Source: Magnetospirillum fulvum (GTDB lineage: Bacteria > Pseudomonadota > Alphaproteobacteria > Rhodospirillales > Magnetospirillaceae). Taken from it: a stretch of 64,000 nucleotides of DNA. Shown here piece by piece: positions 63,993 through 64,000 of the stretch. Made by a program: the position numbers and the translations under genes. The first letter of the stretch is position 1; each line of letters begins with the position of its first letter. The notes under the pieces were generated by a model. It saw only the letters and a list, made by a program, of their open reading frames with translations, was not told where the DNA came from and ran no database searches. Location of the stretch: positions 1-64,000 of the forward strand of contig NZ_FNWO01000004.1 in assembly GCF_900108475.1 (NCBI RefSeq), in the 5' to 3' direction.

Positions 63993-64000
63993 GTTTTTCT

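Overview
The window is about 64 kb of high-GC DNA from an alphaproteobacterium, most likely a member of the Rhodospirillales related to Magnetospirillum/Phaeospirillum. This is inferred from the gene set: a TrcR/DUF1013 cell-cycle regulator, the ATPase-inhibitor zeta subunit (DUF1476), DUF1192 and DUF4169 proteins, hopanoid genes, a malyl-CoA lyase, cheZ, and flagellar genes in an alphaproteobacterial order. Nearly all of the sequence is coding, in short operons whose genes commonly overlap by 1 to 8 bases.

Layout. 1-480: 3' end of tuf with its terminator. 614-6314: an accessory locus, all on the plus strand. It holds small membrane proteins, a duplicated tail-anchored protein, two unrecognised proteins, and a vWA / PP2C phosphatase / protein kinase triad resembling the TerY-P triad. 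6369-7045: an AT-richer islet with a small HTH gene between two near-identical repeats. 7213-11162: oxidoreductase, ruvX, malyl-CoA lyase and acyl-ACP thioesterase. 11225-13275: an NgoMIV-like restriction-modification system bounded by perfect 20-bp direct repeats, next to tRNA-Pro(CGG). 13544-20062: ABC-F, DMT transporter, amidase, TusA, CBS protein, rlmE and ppx. 20149-22015: a cobalamin riboswitch controlling a CbpA/CbpB peptide and radical-SAM pair. 22127-26524: hpnN-hpnK-hpnL. 26586-37691: signalling proteins (a zinc-sensor-like diguanylate cyclase, TrcR, two-component proteins, a large hybrid kinase) and a glycogen debranching enzyme. 37762-49083: flagellar and chemotaxis genes, flgF-G-A-H on the minus strand and fliL-fliM-DUF6468-motE-like-cheY-cheZ-large TPR protein on the plus strand. 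49371-64000: response regulator, class II DAHP synthase, membrane glycosyltransferase-like protein with a methyltransferase, two hemerythrins, DEAD-box helicase, MFS transporter, NRDE protein, zeta subunit, a PAS-GGDEF protein, tRNA-Pro(TGG), an Hpt protein, tRNA-Asp and an ammonium transporter behind a sigma-54 promoter.

Two copies of a 263-bp MITE-like element (17713-17975 and 49084-49346) differ at only two bases that I could see. Each has inverted ends and its own 7-bp target duplication, and each sits at the stop codon of the gene before it.

The best candidates for something undescribed are the 614-6314 triad locus with its duplicated tail-anchored partners, the riboswitch-controlled CbpA/CbpB pair, the MITE family, and the mobile-looking R-M cassette. 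All functional statements come from reading the sequence and from memory of protein families. No database search was possible.
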